Shown here one piece after another: positions 47,243-59,216 of a stretch of 64,000 nucleotides of DNA (position 1 is its first letter; each line of letters starts with the position of its first letter). Source of the DNA: Paragordius varius (Eukaryota > Nematomorpha). The notes under the pieces were generated by a model, which saw only the letters and a list, made by a program, of their open reading frames with translations, did not search any database and was not told the origin of the DNA. Location: assembly GCA_964247055.1 (NCBI GenBank), contig OZ176053.1, forward strand, positions 1,860,001-1,924,000, written 5' to 3'. A program made the translations under genes and the position numbers.

Positions 47243-47900
47243 TGTAATACTGAAAAAGGAATAAACTATGCCATAAGAATATATTTTATATTAATGATGA
47301 GTTATATTAGCCCGAATACACATAATTTATTTTTAGGGTGAATTTGAATTGTTCAACGGTGAATTTGAATTGTAATTTTATATATAAGACAAGAAAAATT
47401 TCGTTTTAAAACTGAAGTTATATAGACAAAACGAGCTAAAAGATTATTTTTAATTGTTAGATTAAACGGTAATACACTCAAATGTATAATTGATAATAAT
47501 GTAAGAAAAATCACGGTTTTTGAAAAGTATGGTTGTCTAATTTAAGAATTATTTTGATACATTTTGTGTATAAATAAATTTAATTTTTAATTTCCTTATT
47601 TGAAAAGAGATAGCGCTAAATACTTTTTGCAGAGGCGGTTGATCAACTTTTATAAAATACAATGACAAAAACTTCCATGACCTAAATTTTTTAACCAACC
47701 TTTTTATCTTGAACATGGTTATTGAATTTTTGTATATAAAAATATTCATAATATTATTTATTTAATTTTATACATTTATAACATACATATATAATGCGTA
47801 ATTTAAATTTAAACGGCAATTATTATATATTAAAAATAACATGATGAATTATGTTTGAAAATGTTAAAATTATACCCAACACCACCACAAACATACTATT

Positions 47901-47906
47901 TTATTT
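47901..47906 (-). terminator. Poly(A) signal of the small secreted protein gene
   Basis: AATAAA on the minus strand (ACAAATAAAATAG context) about 70 bases after the stop at 47975. Confidence 0.5.
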
Positions 47907-47974
47907 GTAAAAAAAAGAGCTTTTTGAAGCGATCTTTATGATGACCTGCATTATAATAATTTTTTCATGACATT

Positions 47975-48567
47975 TTATCCCGCTACTACCTGTAACCCTC
48001 GAACAGCTCTGGAATCAGGGAAAATTGCACCTACATTTTCTGGAACCGGTATCTAAAACAAATCAATGTCATTTATATTTACCATCATATGTCAAATAAT
48101 TTAGGGTTAAAAATGTTTTTTTTCAAATAGATTGATGGTAAAACTCATCCGTTTTCAGAGTCCGTAAACATAAACTTACGTTGGTCGGATATATGAAAAA
48201 AAAACTGAAAACTGTTTTCAAACAATTTTTATTGTAAACATTATATTTATAAATCAATTAAATAGTAAAAATGAAAAGTAAATATTGTTTGTTAATACGA
48301 CGGATAACATTTTTAAATTCCAAATTTCGGCCGGTTTCAGACAAATAGAAACACATGGGCATCAGCGAAAATTTGTAAATGTGCAAACATGAAACTGTGT
48401 TTAAATACAACCACTATTCACTGCCAAAATTTGACAAGTCTTGGCTGGAATTGGTTTAAGAAATGGCTTAAATATGTTGAGATTTTTTTCAATTACACCA
48501 AAAACAATCTAGTCCCGCATAAGTATCGAAGTGTTGATGAGAATAATAATTGGATTACTTGGATTTA

Positions 48568-48606
<39 letters not shown>

Positions 48607-51125
48607 TTATACCGATATACAAATATCCCCCATTGCATTATCAGGAATCGTTGCATAAGTATATTGTCTGTACATGGTTCCATTGATTGTGACCATAGTT
48701 TCAGTTATGGTTACACCATCCACAGCAACGCCAAAATCGAATGGCATCATTGTCATCATATTTAGACCAGCTAAAGACCAAGGATAAGGACATATAGATA
48801 TTTATATGTGTTTACTTATACTATCAAATTATAGGTATGCCCACCGAAATTAATAGTAAATATTAGTCAAATATTTATATACTATGGACATTTCACATCC
48901 ACAAAAACTGTGTAAAGGACCTTAAAATAAGGTTTCACAAATTGTTTATGAGAATAATGTATACAATTTTTGGTATATCGTTTATTTCTAAAAATGGCCT
49001 AATGGCAAAAATACTTTTGGGAAATTTTTAAATTTGGCTCTGGAGTATAGCCCAAATAGTAATGGAGTGTTAATATCTTTATTTTATATTTAATTCGAAT
49101 TGTATAAAATTTAAAATTTTGGTTAAAAAAAATTAGATTTTAAGAAAAAATAACTATAATGGAAATTTCAATTGATTATTTCGACTAAAAATTAATAATA
49201 AGGACAAAATCAAACATGCCAAATAAACCTTTGAAAATAATAGCGTTAACCATTATTTAGATTATGTTTGATAGACAATTGTTAAATTTAATAAGAAAAT
49301 TTAATGTTTAATTAGTTTTAATAATCTATATTAATTCCGTCAAATTGTACCCCAACTAGGGTTGTGCTGACCAAGTCATGACCTGGTCAATTGACCGGGT
49401 CATGACCAGGTCAGTGACTATTTATTTTTTGACCATGTTCATTTAAAAAAACAGCTGTTTTTTAAAAAATTGCTGCTATATTTTTTTGGCAGAGAGATAA
49501 AAAGACTTCATTGCTTTTTAATTTACTTTTTAAAAAATATAAATCAGTGATACTCAAACCGCGGCCCGTGGGCCGCATGCGGCCCTAAGAGTGCTTTAAA
49601 ATTGCCCTATGACCATATTGATATTAAAATTATTTTTTTTATTGATGAAATTTTAAATATTTCAATATTAATTTATTTTTAGATTTAATTTTGATAATTT
49701 TAATTTTTACCCAATTTGAAATGTAGACAAATTTCCTTACGTTAAAATGATTTCAAAATTTTGGAACACGTTGTTTTTGTTTCTGCATTTTATTTTATTT
49801 TTTTTATTTTGAAATTATTACACTCCTTTTTTGTATTTAAGCAATTTCATCCAAACTTGCATATACATATTCTTTTCATTGCTATCCTGCATGATTAATT
49901 ATAACTCATTTTCATAAATATTTTCAAATCAACATCATTAAATTTCGACCTATTTTTTTATAGCATAATTCAAATTATTTTCCTTTTTTTGAAAATATTT
50001 ACATAATATTTAAACATAAATTCAAAGGATGACATCTAATGCTGAAAAACGTAAATTATCCAATGAAATTGCTCCTTTTAAAAAGAGAATGGGAAGAAAA
50101 ATTCTTTGTCGTTTTAATTAAAAATTAACTAGCCTCATATGTAAGGACAATATTATTAAAATACAATATTGAAAGACATTTTACAATCCATCATTCTCAC
50201 AAACCAGAAAATCATGAGGAAAGAAACGAAAAATATTAAAAATTAAGGAATTATACCAGGAAGAATCTACTATGTCCATAGCTTTCTCCCAAGAAAGAGC
50301 TGTAACATTAGCTTCGTAGAAAATTTGCTATATTTTAGGAAAAAATATAAAACCGTTTACTGATTGCCAACTAATAAAAGAATGTATAATAAATGGTTGC
50401 ACTTTTTTATTTGATAAATTCCATAGTAAAGATCAAATCATGAGGCAAGTTAAAAATCTTCAACTTTCTGATTCAACATGTGCTCGACGCATTATCCCAA
50501 TATTTCGGTTTTGATCAGGTGCTATCATTGAAAAATTCGTTTTTAAAAATGATTCCAATATGGAGGCTATATTCAAGGAGAATCGTAGAGTAGAAATATA
50601 TGCAGAGGTTTTGCAAGATGTGCCAAATAAATATGAAAATATAAAAAAATTGCTCAAGTTATCCTAACTGTTTTTCCCTACCCTTACACGTTTGAGACGG
50701 CATATTCAAGGATGAAATCTCAAGAATACATACAGAAATCGCTTAACCGATAGACATATGGACGACGTTTGTCAAAAATTATTGGTTATTATCAAAATAT
50801 TTTGATTTTTTTAATTAAATGGTGCAAAACGAGTTTTTAGCTGGATTACATCCGCAAAAAAATCATTGTGCTGATTTGAAGTATTAATAAGTGCATATGT
50901 GTCAAATAGCTATAGGATATTTGCCATTATAAAGTTCATGGCCCTCGATAAAAAAATATATTTAATTTGGCCCTTCAAATTTTTTTGGTGAGTACCACTG
51001 ATATAAATTAAATATTTAAATATGCTTATTTAACAATATAAAATTGTTAAACATGCATCCTTTTAACATTTTAGCACCAGTTATTTCGAAAAACAATCCA
51101 GCATTTTGCAAAATATGCGATTATT

Positions 51126-51167
<42 letters not shown>

Positions 51168-51930
51168 CCAATAAATTGTAAAAACATTTTTATAATTGGA
51201 TATTTCAATGATGAAAGAAAGTGTAAAACAAATTAGGTAAAATTTTATTTGAAATATCCAAATTTAAAATCTATAAATTTGAAGTTTCAGAAGGCCACAA
51301 GAATGTGACAAAATTTATTTTACAATATTTTAGATTAAATTTGATTGAGAATGTAAATATAAAAAAATGTATAATATAAACTTTTAAGAAAAAACATGAC
51401 AGTGAAACGCAAGTGTCGTTTGATTATTTTCACAATCCAATATCGCATGGTATTTAAATCAGTAAAGTGACATGACCGTGGTCATGAACATGGTCTGACC
51501 GGACTTTTTTGAAAAAGCAGTCAAATGCACAACCCTAACCTCAACATTCACATGGACATATTTTATATTTAAAAATTAATTTAATATGGTAGTAAAAAAA
51601 TCAGTTTTTTTGTATTTACGTTTCTTTGTAACTATACAATTTTAGGGAGTAGAAATAATTTTTTAATTAATTAATTAATAAATATTTATATTCAAATTAT
51701 GATATTGGGGTGACATACTACCACGTACATAATATATCTTAAAATTACATCCATTGACCCCCTATGTTTAACACAAATACAACACATAATAAAAATGCAA
51801 CTTTGTTATAATTATATGTCACAAAATAAGTACTTGCTGTGAAATTGAGCGGAACCGTCAATTGTCCCCAACATACTCCTGTCGAACCCGCTGGCCGTCT
51901 TGTTATGCAATAAAGCACAGGATTCGAATC

Positions 51931-51968
<38 letters not shown>

Positions 51969-54900
51969 ATTGTATATATCAATCGAAATATTTATAATGG
52001 CATATATTGAGACATTTAAATTACAATAAGCAGTAAAAATTTAAGTATACAGCAAAAGGTGACAACAATAAGCCAAATTTTTTTTTCGATGAAAAAACAA
52101 CCATTTTTTTATACCTTGATTTTTTATGCGTTACGAAAGGGGAATTCGAATTATAAATAAATATTACACTTAATTATAGTTAAAAATATAATTAAGTAGT
52201 TTATGTGGAATAAAAGATGATGTAATTAATAAAAGTAAGGCTGTTTCTTTTCTGAAATATATATTTGTCTTTTTGTTTTTACATTTTGATTGTAACCAAA
52301 AATAGGATATTATAATTAACCAAATTAGTAATTTAGTGTATATTTATACACTAGACAACAATTTTTTTTAATGCCATTCTTGTAAACCCAAAATTTATTT
52401 CAAAGTACATAAATAAAATTACCGAAAAAAAATTGGTCTGACACCTAAGAATATTATTAGGGTTCATCGATAATTTTTGGCTCCGATTTAACATTAAACT
52501 CGAAATTTTTAAAATTAACAGTTTTAGATATACAGCCATGTATTTTATATAATTCGAAAGAGCGCGAAAAACTGTATCTATCGAATTGTAGTTAGTCATT
52601 TAAATCAATCTGGTTTAAAGGTTATTGGGTTTTGATAATTTCCAATTCTTAAATAAGTCAAAAAATTTTAAAGACTAACTAATTTAAAAATCCTTAAATT
52701 ATTTTAATATAATTATTAGGGTTATACTATAAAATTTGAAAAAAGTCTTTGAAAACCTTTGGTTTGCCTTTTAACTAAAAATTATTAGCATCAAAATTAT
52801 TTTACCTAGGGTTACTAAATATCGTTATAACTATATTACATAATTGTTGAAGAAATAAAACACCTTAAACTTTGTTTTAGTCGTAATTTCGAACTTATAA
52901 TCCTCATAAAAAAATAAATTAATATTGATGAGATGGTAATTTTTTAAAAACAAAAAACTTGAAAATGGCTGTTTTGAATGACCTAAAAGGATTAAATAAG
53001 TGTTTGTTTTATCTTTTTTGGACATTCATTGCCATCTAGACAAATGAGCTATTTTCATAAATTAGTTTTAAAAATATAATAATAAAAAAAATCTCGCTTC
53101 GAGGGTTTGTCGCTTCCTAACTCCAATATTAACTGTTGATGGAAAACATATTAGTAAGCATCTTATAAAGTTTTTATTACTTTTTCGAATGATATATTAT
53201 GTTACGAATGGGCCTTTGTTGTATATCTTCAAAGAAAAACATTTTTTAGTAAAATTTTGATAAAGAGAGCGCATAATCGAAAAAAAATCAAATTGTACAA
53301 AATTTTAGGTGGATTTATAATTGTTTCTGATTAACTGTTAATATGATAGTTAATATGAGAAAAGGCAAAAAACTCGAGTGGCCGAAAAATTTGTTGTCCA
53401 GTGTTGTGAATAGTTTAGGTAACTTTGTTGAAAATAAATTTTTTTTCGAAAACTATGTGATAATATATCATTCTATAATGTATTTAAATATAGATACGTG
53501 GTGCAGCTATAACCCAGGTTCGCAGTCCAGTCGGTCCTACACACATTGTCGAATCGGCTTCACTGACACACATTGTGCACGCTGCGCTATCTAGAGGTTT
53601 TTGAAATAAATACCATTTATAGTTCAAATTCACCTTTGTGAACAATTCAAATTCACCCTTAAAATTAAATTAGGTGTTTTCGAACTAATATAACCAAACC
53701 CATTATTAATATTAAATTATCTTTATGGCATAGTTTATTATTTTTTCAGTATTATTTTCATTTAAAAGAATATTTTTATTTTTTAAAAATATATGAAAAT
53801 ATAGGTAATTTTTGACTTTATACAGCATTTTTATTTGAGGGTGAAATCTGAATTGTTCAAGGGTGAATTTGAATTGTAAATGGCATATATTGATAATAAT
53901 AGGTATATGATAATATTTAATATTCATTAATCTTTTGAAAACAATCATAAACTACAATATGGATAACCAAAGAGTTAATCACCCTGCCTAGGTCACATAT
54001 ATGTATATTTCAATTTTTTGTAGATAGTATATTTGTTCATCATTATGTTAAATTATTTTTGTAAAGCCAAAACTTTTATCTATATTCTAAGAATGATGTT
54101 TTAACTCTGAAGAAATATATACCCTAGTTAATTTTAATATATTGATCCTTTAAATTTTTTGTAATATTGTCATATTTAATGTTTTACTTAAAAAAATGGT
54201 CAATTTTATTACAATGTAAAATTACCAAATTGTTGGGAATTGGGAAACGTATATAATTATTTGGTAACAACAGTGATTTTTTAATTAAATGGACTTATTA
54301 TTGAGCTACAATTGCCCCTAAATATAAACTCGTTCAATGGATTTAACAATATTAACATATACTTTCTTTTCATTTGTATTAGTAGTTTACTGATTTTACA
54401 TTCACATGACCGCTATTAATTAATAATATTATATTTTTTTAGATTTTTATGTACATTAATCTTAGGTTAATTACTATATTCAACACTTGGATACAACGCA
54501 TTTATTTCAGTCCTTCGATTCAAATTGGGGTAGTTATATACCCCTTGTTTAGATTAAATATTTTAAAAATATGGAATAAATTGACACCATTGCTAAAGTT
54601 TGCACTTATATACCATTACTGAACCGAAATATAATAAAAGATTTATTCAAAAATACTTCACATTACTTATTCAGAGTCGAGACCAAAAGGTAAAAAATTT
54701 AGCCAACATGACATGTGTGCATTAGCTAAATGTAAAAATAATGCATATACAACTTTTCAGCTTATATCAATGTTAAATGTGTTTTAATAAAAAAAGAGAA
54801 TCAAATAAACACCATATAATATAAAGATGTTGTAAAATAAAAATGGCGTCCAAATAGTTTGAGATGGAACTTTTTCTCCAAAACTAAACTTTATTTAGAT

Positions 54901-55384
54901 ATTAGTTAATTTATATATTTTATATTAGAATAGAAACAAAAATTTAAATTGGAACCGTTCAGTAGTTTTTTGAAAATATTAATTTAAATATTGTCTGGGG
55001 TATTTAGATACCCCAATCGAATCGAAGTGTTAAAAAACAAAACATCCTTTTACAAGAAATTATTAAATATGTGGTCTGTCTCCGTAAGTTTTATATTTTA
55101 AATACCTCTAAAATGGGCTAGTTTCTTAAAATAAACGCAAAAATGCTGAGACATAGTGATAAAAACTTTCAATAAACGCCAGATCAGGGGTGTTCAACAT
55201 GGGCCCGCGGGCTCCATGCGATCCGAGCCATTCTGTGCGGCTCGGAAAACATCGAGAATAATTAGAAAAAATATGGTCTCACAAGATCTGAGTAAAATTG
55301 GTATTTTACAAACATATTTTCTGTGCAATTGACAAACTTGAAAAATTTATATTGTGTTTGCATTTTAAAGTCTTATGCTGAATG

Positions 55385-55422
<38 letters not shown>

Positions 55423-56426
55423 AAATGTGGCCCACCATTTTTTGATTCGAAAATACTGCCAGCCAAGCCATTTATGTTGGACATCCCTTTTGTTAAAGCA
55501 TCAAAAAAATATTTTCTTAAAAAAGGAATGGTAGGTAAAAATTAATTTTCAATATCGTGTTAGGTACTTTATGCTATTTTTAAGCATGATGCATACGGTA
55601 CAAAAAGGTTAAGATACTATAACTATATTGTAAAAAACACTTTTTCTATATAATTTGAGGATGGTTGAAGATTTGTTTGCTTTTAAATTTTGGTTTTTTG
55701 GTAAAAAAAACTCAATTACTAATAATTATAATATTTTAATCAAAACTTTGAAGTGATAGAAATTTTCAGCAAAAATAAACCATTCTTCGTTCATGCTACA
55801 AAATAGTAACTTTTTAAAATGATTTTTCTCAATTCCAATATATTCATTTATTCAAATCTAACAACGCAAATGGCTTAGCGGGCCGCGTTTTTGCATCAAA
55901 AAATCCGGTGAGCCGAATTTGAGCAAAATATATTTGGCCATTACAAAATATTTATTAAATTTTAAACATTTGTATAAATTAGTATTGATTTTAACACTTT
56001 TTGCTAGTTCATTGTCCAATTTGGAAAGATTTATGCAGAATTTTGAAAATTATTTTGCTGGATTTCGTAAAAATTTGTAAAAATTTGGAGGCCGCGTTGA
56101 CTACCCCTGCACTAAAGACTTAAAGATATTTGATTCGGAAATAAGAAAGATTGTTCAAAACTACAGTTAAAAATTTAAACCAGTGTTGGTTTTAAGGAAT
56201 AATTTAACCAATCATAAATCCAAACAAAACCGAACCTGATTTCAATTTAAAGAACATTTAACATTGTGTATAATTAACTACAGTTGTAAAAATCATACAT
56301 TTACAAAAATACCATATAATATTAATAAACAATTATATTGAAATGAAATGTACCTGTTGGCTTAAAAGCAAAGAACAAAACGGCTAAGGCTATGCACACA
56401 TTTAAAACAATAAGAGACGACTTCAT
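47975..56426 (-). CDS. Small secreted protein of unknown family, three exons
   Basis: Exon 1 (56426-56354) encodes a signal peptide, MKSSLIVLNVCIALAVLFFA, then FKPT. Exon 2 (48770-48613) encodes LNMMTMMPFDFGVAVDGVTI through DNAMGDICIS. Exon 3 (48052-47975) encodes IPVPENVGAIFPDS, then RAVRGLQVVAG and the stop. Phases match (1, then 0) with GT-AG junctions, giving 102 aa. A TATA box lies about 80 bp upstream and AATAAA about 70 bp after the stop. The mature part has one N-glycosylation sequon (NGT) and one cysteine. Intron 1 is about 7.58 kb and holds nested hAT elements, a family A element and a TTAA MITE; intron 2 is 560 nt. I do not recognise the family. The exon 1 to exon 2 link is inferred from phase and orientation. 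Confidence 0.62.
49357..51537. mobile_element. hAT-like element with TGACC palindromes, copy 2
   Basis: Inverted ends TAGGGTTGTGC; 8-bp flanks ACCCCAAC (49349-49356) and ACCTCAAC (51538-51545) match at 7 of 8. Sub-terminal arrays of palindromic sites: CATGACCTGGTCAATTGACC and GGTCATGACCAGGTCA on the left, GACATGACCGTGGTCATG on the right. The interior is mostly a second hAT at 49545-51000; the remainder codes for nothing recognisable. Confidence 0.8.
49545..51000 (+). mobile_element. hAT element, internally deleted, nested
   Basis: Exact 8-bp duplication ATATAAAT (49537-49544, 51001-51008) with ends CAGTGATACTCAAACC and (reversed) CAGTGGTACTCACC. Transposase remnants on the plus strand: MTSNAEKRKLSNEI near 50028; later FKNDSNMEAIFKENRRVEIY, and a C-terminal hAT dimerisation block NRLTDRHMDDVCQKLLVI near 50735. 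The central catalytic part is missing. It is the same family as 57780-61826. Several stops and shifts are present. Confidence 0.85.
53613..53883. mobile_element. Family A foldback MITE, copy 7 (both ends present)
   Basis: 271 bp from CCATTTATAGTTCAAATTCA to GAATTGTAAATGG, with TA to the left and a decayed right flank (CATATA). The arms carry AACAATTCAAATTCACCCTT and its inverse. It lies in intron 1 of the small secreted gene. Confidence 0.8.
54484..55029. mobile_element. Family B TTAA MITE in intron 1 of the secreted gene
   Basis: Left end CACTTGGATACAACG, right end ATCGAAGTG followed by TTAA; the left flank TCAA is a mutated TTAA. The palindrome GGGGTATTTAGATACCCC is intact near the right end. 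Confidence 0.8.
55185..55488. mobile_element. Short hAT-like MITE
   Basis: Inverted ends CAGGGGTGTTCAACAT and (reversed) AGGGATGTCCAACAT, with GC-rich sub-terminal GGGCCCGCGGGCTCC and GTGGCCCACC, and a (TA)n run at 55388-55419. A second piece of the same kind, with CGGGCCGCG and GGCCGCGTTGACTACCCCTG, is at 55866-56113. No clear target duplication. Confidence 0.55.
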
Positions 56427-56505
56427 TTTGGGATTTGGAATATTTGAATAATATTTTTATAAATATGAAAGGAATAAAAATTAATATTTTTCGGGTATTT
56501 TTTGT

Positions 56506-56515
56506 CCTTTATATA
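56506..56515 (-). promoter_or_regulatory. TATA box of the small secreted protein gene
   Basis: TATATAAAGG on the minus strand, about 80 bp upstream of the ATG at 56426. The GC-tinged context and its spacing from the start fit a core promoter, which also supports the gene call. Confidence 0.55.
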
Positions 56516-57399
56516 AGTGTTTTTCATAACCTTGTAAAATAGAGCGAGGTTAGCATGACACATGATACTTTAAATTTTTGCTAAAATTTTTGTCAATTTT
56601 CGGTTATATAATACCTTTTAACCTCCATCAATCTTAATTGGCGTAATTAATTTTTGTATTTTATAAAAAATAGTCACTTTTAACAAAATGGTAACCTTAA
56701 TAATATCGGGTTTCATAAATTTATATATGAAATATTCATCATGGCTAATGTTTCAATTTGGCACAACCTTCAATTTAAAGTATTACAAAATAATTTAATT
56801 AATTACATTCATGTTTTATAATATTTATCTATTTTTAATTGTAGAATAGTTAGTGAACATTTTAAAATGAATCAACAATCGAAATGTTGCGTTATGCGTA
56901 AACATAAGGAAGCCTTATTTAAAACTTTATACCAGGAACGTCAAACAGGCGACCAAGATTTTTACGACGCTTTACGAATAATTTATAAGTATTAAATAAA
57001 CGATGTACGACCAAAACGGACCCCTCAAAAAATAAATTTGAAATCGGCTAGTTAGCTTAAATAAACGCAAAAATGCCGACGCGATAAGAATTTTAATATA
57101 AGGTGTATTATAAAAAAAATTTTTTAAAAATGAATTTAAAAATCAATTTTTAACAATATTTTGATAAACCTATTTTAGGGCATTTAAGAGTATGGTCAGG
57201 TAGAAAACAGTTTAAGGTATTATTATTATAAAAAATTACCCTTATAATTCAAATTCTAAACATTATTATTTCATAATTATCAAATTAATTTTCTTTTAAA
57301 GATAAGTTTAATATGTTTTTTGCGGTAATTAAGACATTACGTTATTCTTGAATTATTCACAAATGGGAAATTATTAAATTTATAAAAGTAATTTAATAA

Positions 57400-57779
57400 C
57401 ACTAATCGACAAATTTGGAAATTTTTGAGCACCACCACTCAAACTTTTAAATTATGACGAATTTCAGTGTTTTATAACCGAATGTGAAAAAATTTTTGAT
57501 CCCGCCAATCAGAATTTTGAAACATTATAGGTTTTTCAATTTTTCAAAAACAAGAGAAAATGGAGAGAAAATTAAATATAACTTTATAATAAAAAGTTAT
57601 TATATTATAAAATTAATATCTTTTAATAAAGCGTTTTAAACTCTATCTTTTTAATATGTCATATTAACAGGAAGAAAAAAATAGTCGGTAAACGTCAAAT
57701 AGTCTTTTTTTGAGTTAATTTTAAGCACGTATAAATTTACATTAAAAAAATACCAAAAGAGGCATCCTATGGTTTAAAC
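57400..57779. mobile_element. CACTA-like element X1, left part, interrupted by hAT
   Basis: Starts CACTAATCGACAAATTTGG and is the inverse of 58815-59216, sharing CACCACCACTCAAACTTTTAA, CCCGCCAATCAGAATTTT and AAAACAAGAGAAAATGGAGA. The element resumes after the hAT at 61827 (AACCTTCGGATTTCAGATAGG) and is recognisable to about 62045; its far end is lost. Confidence 0.75.
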
Positions 57780-58083
57780 CAGTGGTACTCACCAAAAAAA
57801 TTTGACGGGCCAAATAAAATATATTTTTTTTTCGAGGGCCATGAACCTTATAATGACAAATATTCCATAGCTATTTGACAAATATGCACATATTTATACT
57901 CTAAATCAGCACGATTTTTTTGCTTATCGCATGATCCAACTAAAATTCATTTTGCACCATTTAGTTTAAAAAATTAAAACATTTGATATTAACCAATAAC
58001 AAGCCAATCTTAATACGTCGTCCATATGATCATCTGTTAGGCGATTTCTGTATGTATTCTTGGCATACTTTATATTTAAATAT

Positions 58084-59216
58084 CACTAGTCAACAAGGTT
58101 TTGCACCACCCCATTATTTTTGCATTTACTGATACCTAATGGCATGGAAAGGCCAAAACAAAAAATAAAATTGAGGCTACCAATAGGATTTTTCCAAAAT
58201 TTAATTTTTTAATTTGTATTTAATTCAAAAATAACAATCATTCCTCGTGATCATATGTTTAAATATTCAAACAAGCAAGTCGATACAAGTAATATTCCAT
58301 GCATGGATAACAAATTCTAGGCATTAAATAAGATACTAAACAAGTTAAGAGCCAAAGTATCTAAAAGGGGCTTATGTATAGTGTGATAGATATGGGCGGC
58401 TGCACAAGCTCTGCATATCCCCCAAGCAATCCTATAATTATGCCAGATATGGCAAAGATAACAATAAGTAATCGTAAAGTCCGATAAGAGAGACTTGCAA
58501 GCAAAATCCAGTCAAATTGACATGTCAAATTAACCAATTTACAGAATAAAGTTAGATAAATTCTACAATTAAATTGAATATAAATTAGGTAAATACAAAT
58601 GGTCCAACCCCATAACAGTAAATTCTATTAAAAGTGGCTACACAACATCCATCTGAAATTCAAAATACAAAACAACCAATAATCTTAAAAAAATAAGTTA
58701 TATCTACTAGGTATAAATAAAGGATTTTTTATAAGAACCAACTCAAGAGAAAAAGTCTAATAAGTACTTGAAAGAACGAAATCTAACAAAAAAATATAGC
58801 CTATCTGAAAGCCGAAGGTTTAAACCATAGAATACCTTTTTTAGTATTTTTTTTAAAAAAATTTTTATGTGTTAAAAATTCACTTGAAAAAAAAGACTAA
58901 ATTTTGACGTTTAAGTCCCTACTATTTTTTTCTTTCTGATATTTTAATGACATATTTATATTCAAAAGATAGAGTTTAAAACGCTTTATTAAATGATATT
59001 AAGTTTATAATATAATAACATTTTATTATAAAATTATATTTAATTTTCTCTCGATTTTCTCTTGTTTTTGAAAAATTAAAAAACCTGTAAAATTTCAAAA
59101 TTCTGATTGGCGGGATCCAATTTTTTTTAAAATTCGGTTTTAAAACACTGAAATTAGTCATAATTTAAAAAGTTTGAGTGGTGGTGCTTAAAAATATCCA
59201 AATTTGTCGACTAGTG
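58084..59216. mobile_element. CACTA-like non-autonomous element X2
   Basis: 1133 bp with ends CACTAGTCAACAAGG and (reversed) CACTAGTCGACAAATTTGG, flanked by a 3-bp duplication TAT/TAT (58081-58083, 59217-59219). A 5'-CACTA end with a 3-bp duplication is the hallmark of CACTA/EnSpm elements. The interrupted hAT reading frame confirms the insertion point by comparison with 50700. No transposase was found; the membrane-protein-like stretch shared with 21723-22120 lies at 58360-58690. Confidence 0.78.

Larger units (their letters stand above)
43088..47380. mobile_element. Family A foldback MITE, copy 6, split by a 4-kb transposon
   Basis: 43088-43224 is the left half (CCATTTACAGTTCGATTTCA) and 47243-47380 the right half (AATACTGAAAAAGG, ATTAGCCCGAATACACATAA, GGTGAATTTGAATTG). 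The halves sum to about 275 bp, the size of an intact family A element. Confidence 0.75.

Noticed and set aside
48389-48765. Two plus-strand frames running through a (TA)n tract
   Set aside because: They include the microsatellite (IYIYIY runs) and overlap, on the opposite strand, exon 2 of the better-supported secreted protein gene.
51860-51930. Possible tRNA or tRNA-derived SINE (GGATTCGAATC, B-box-like)
   Set aside because: No matching acceptor stem, D arm or anticodon stem could be drawn; the GGTTCGCAGTCC at 53517 failed the same test.
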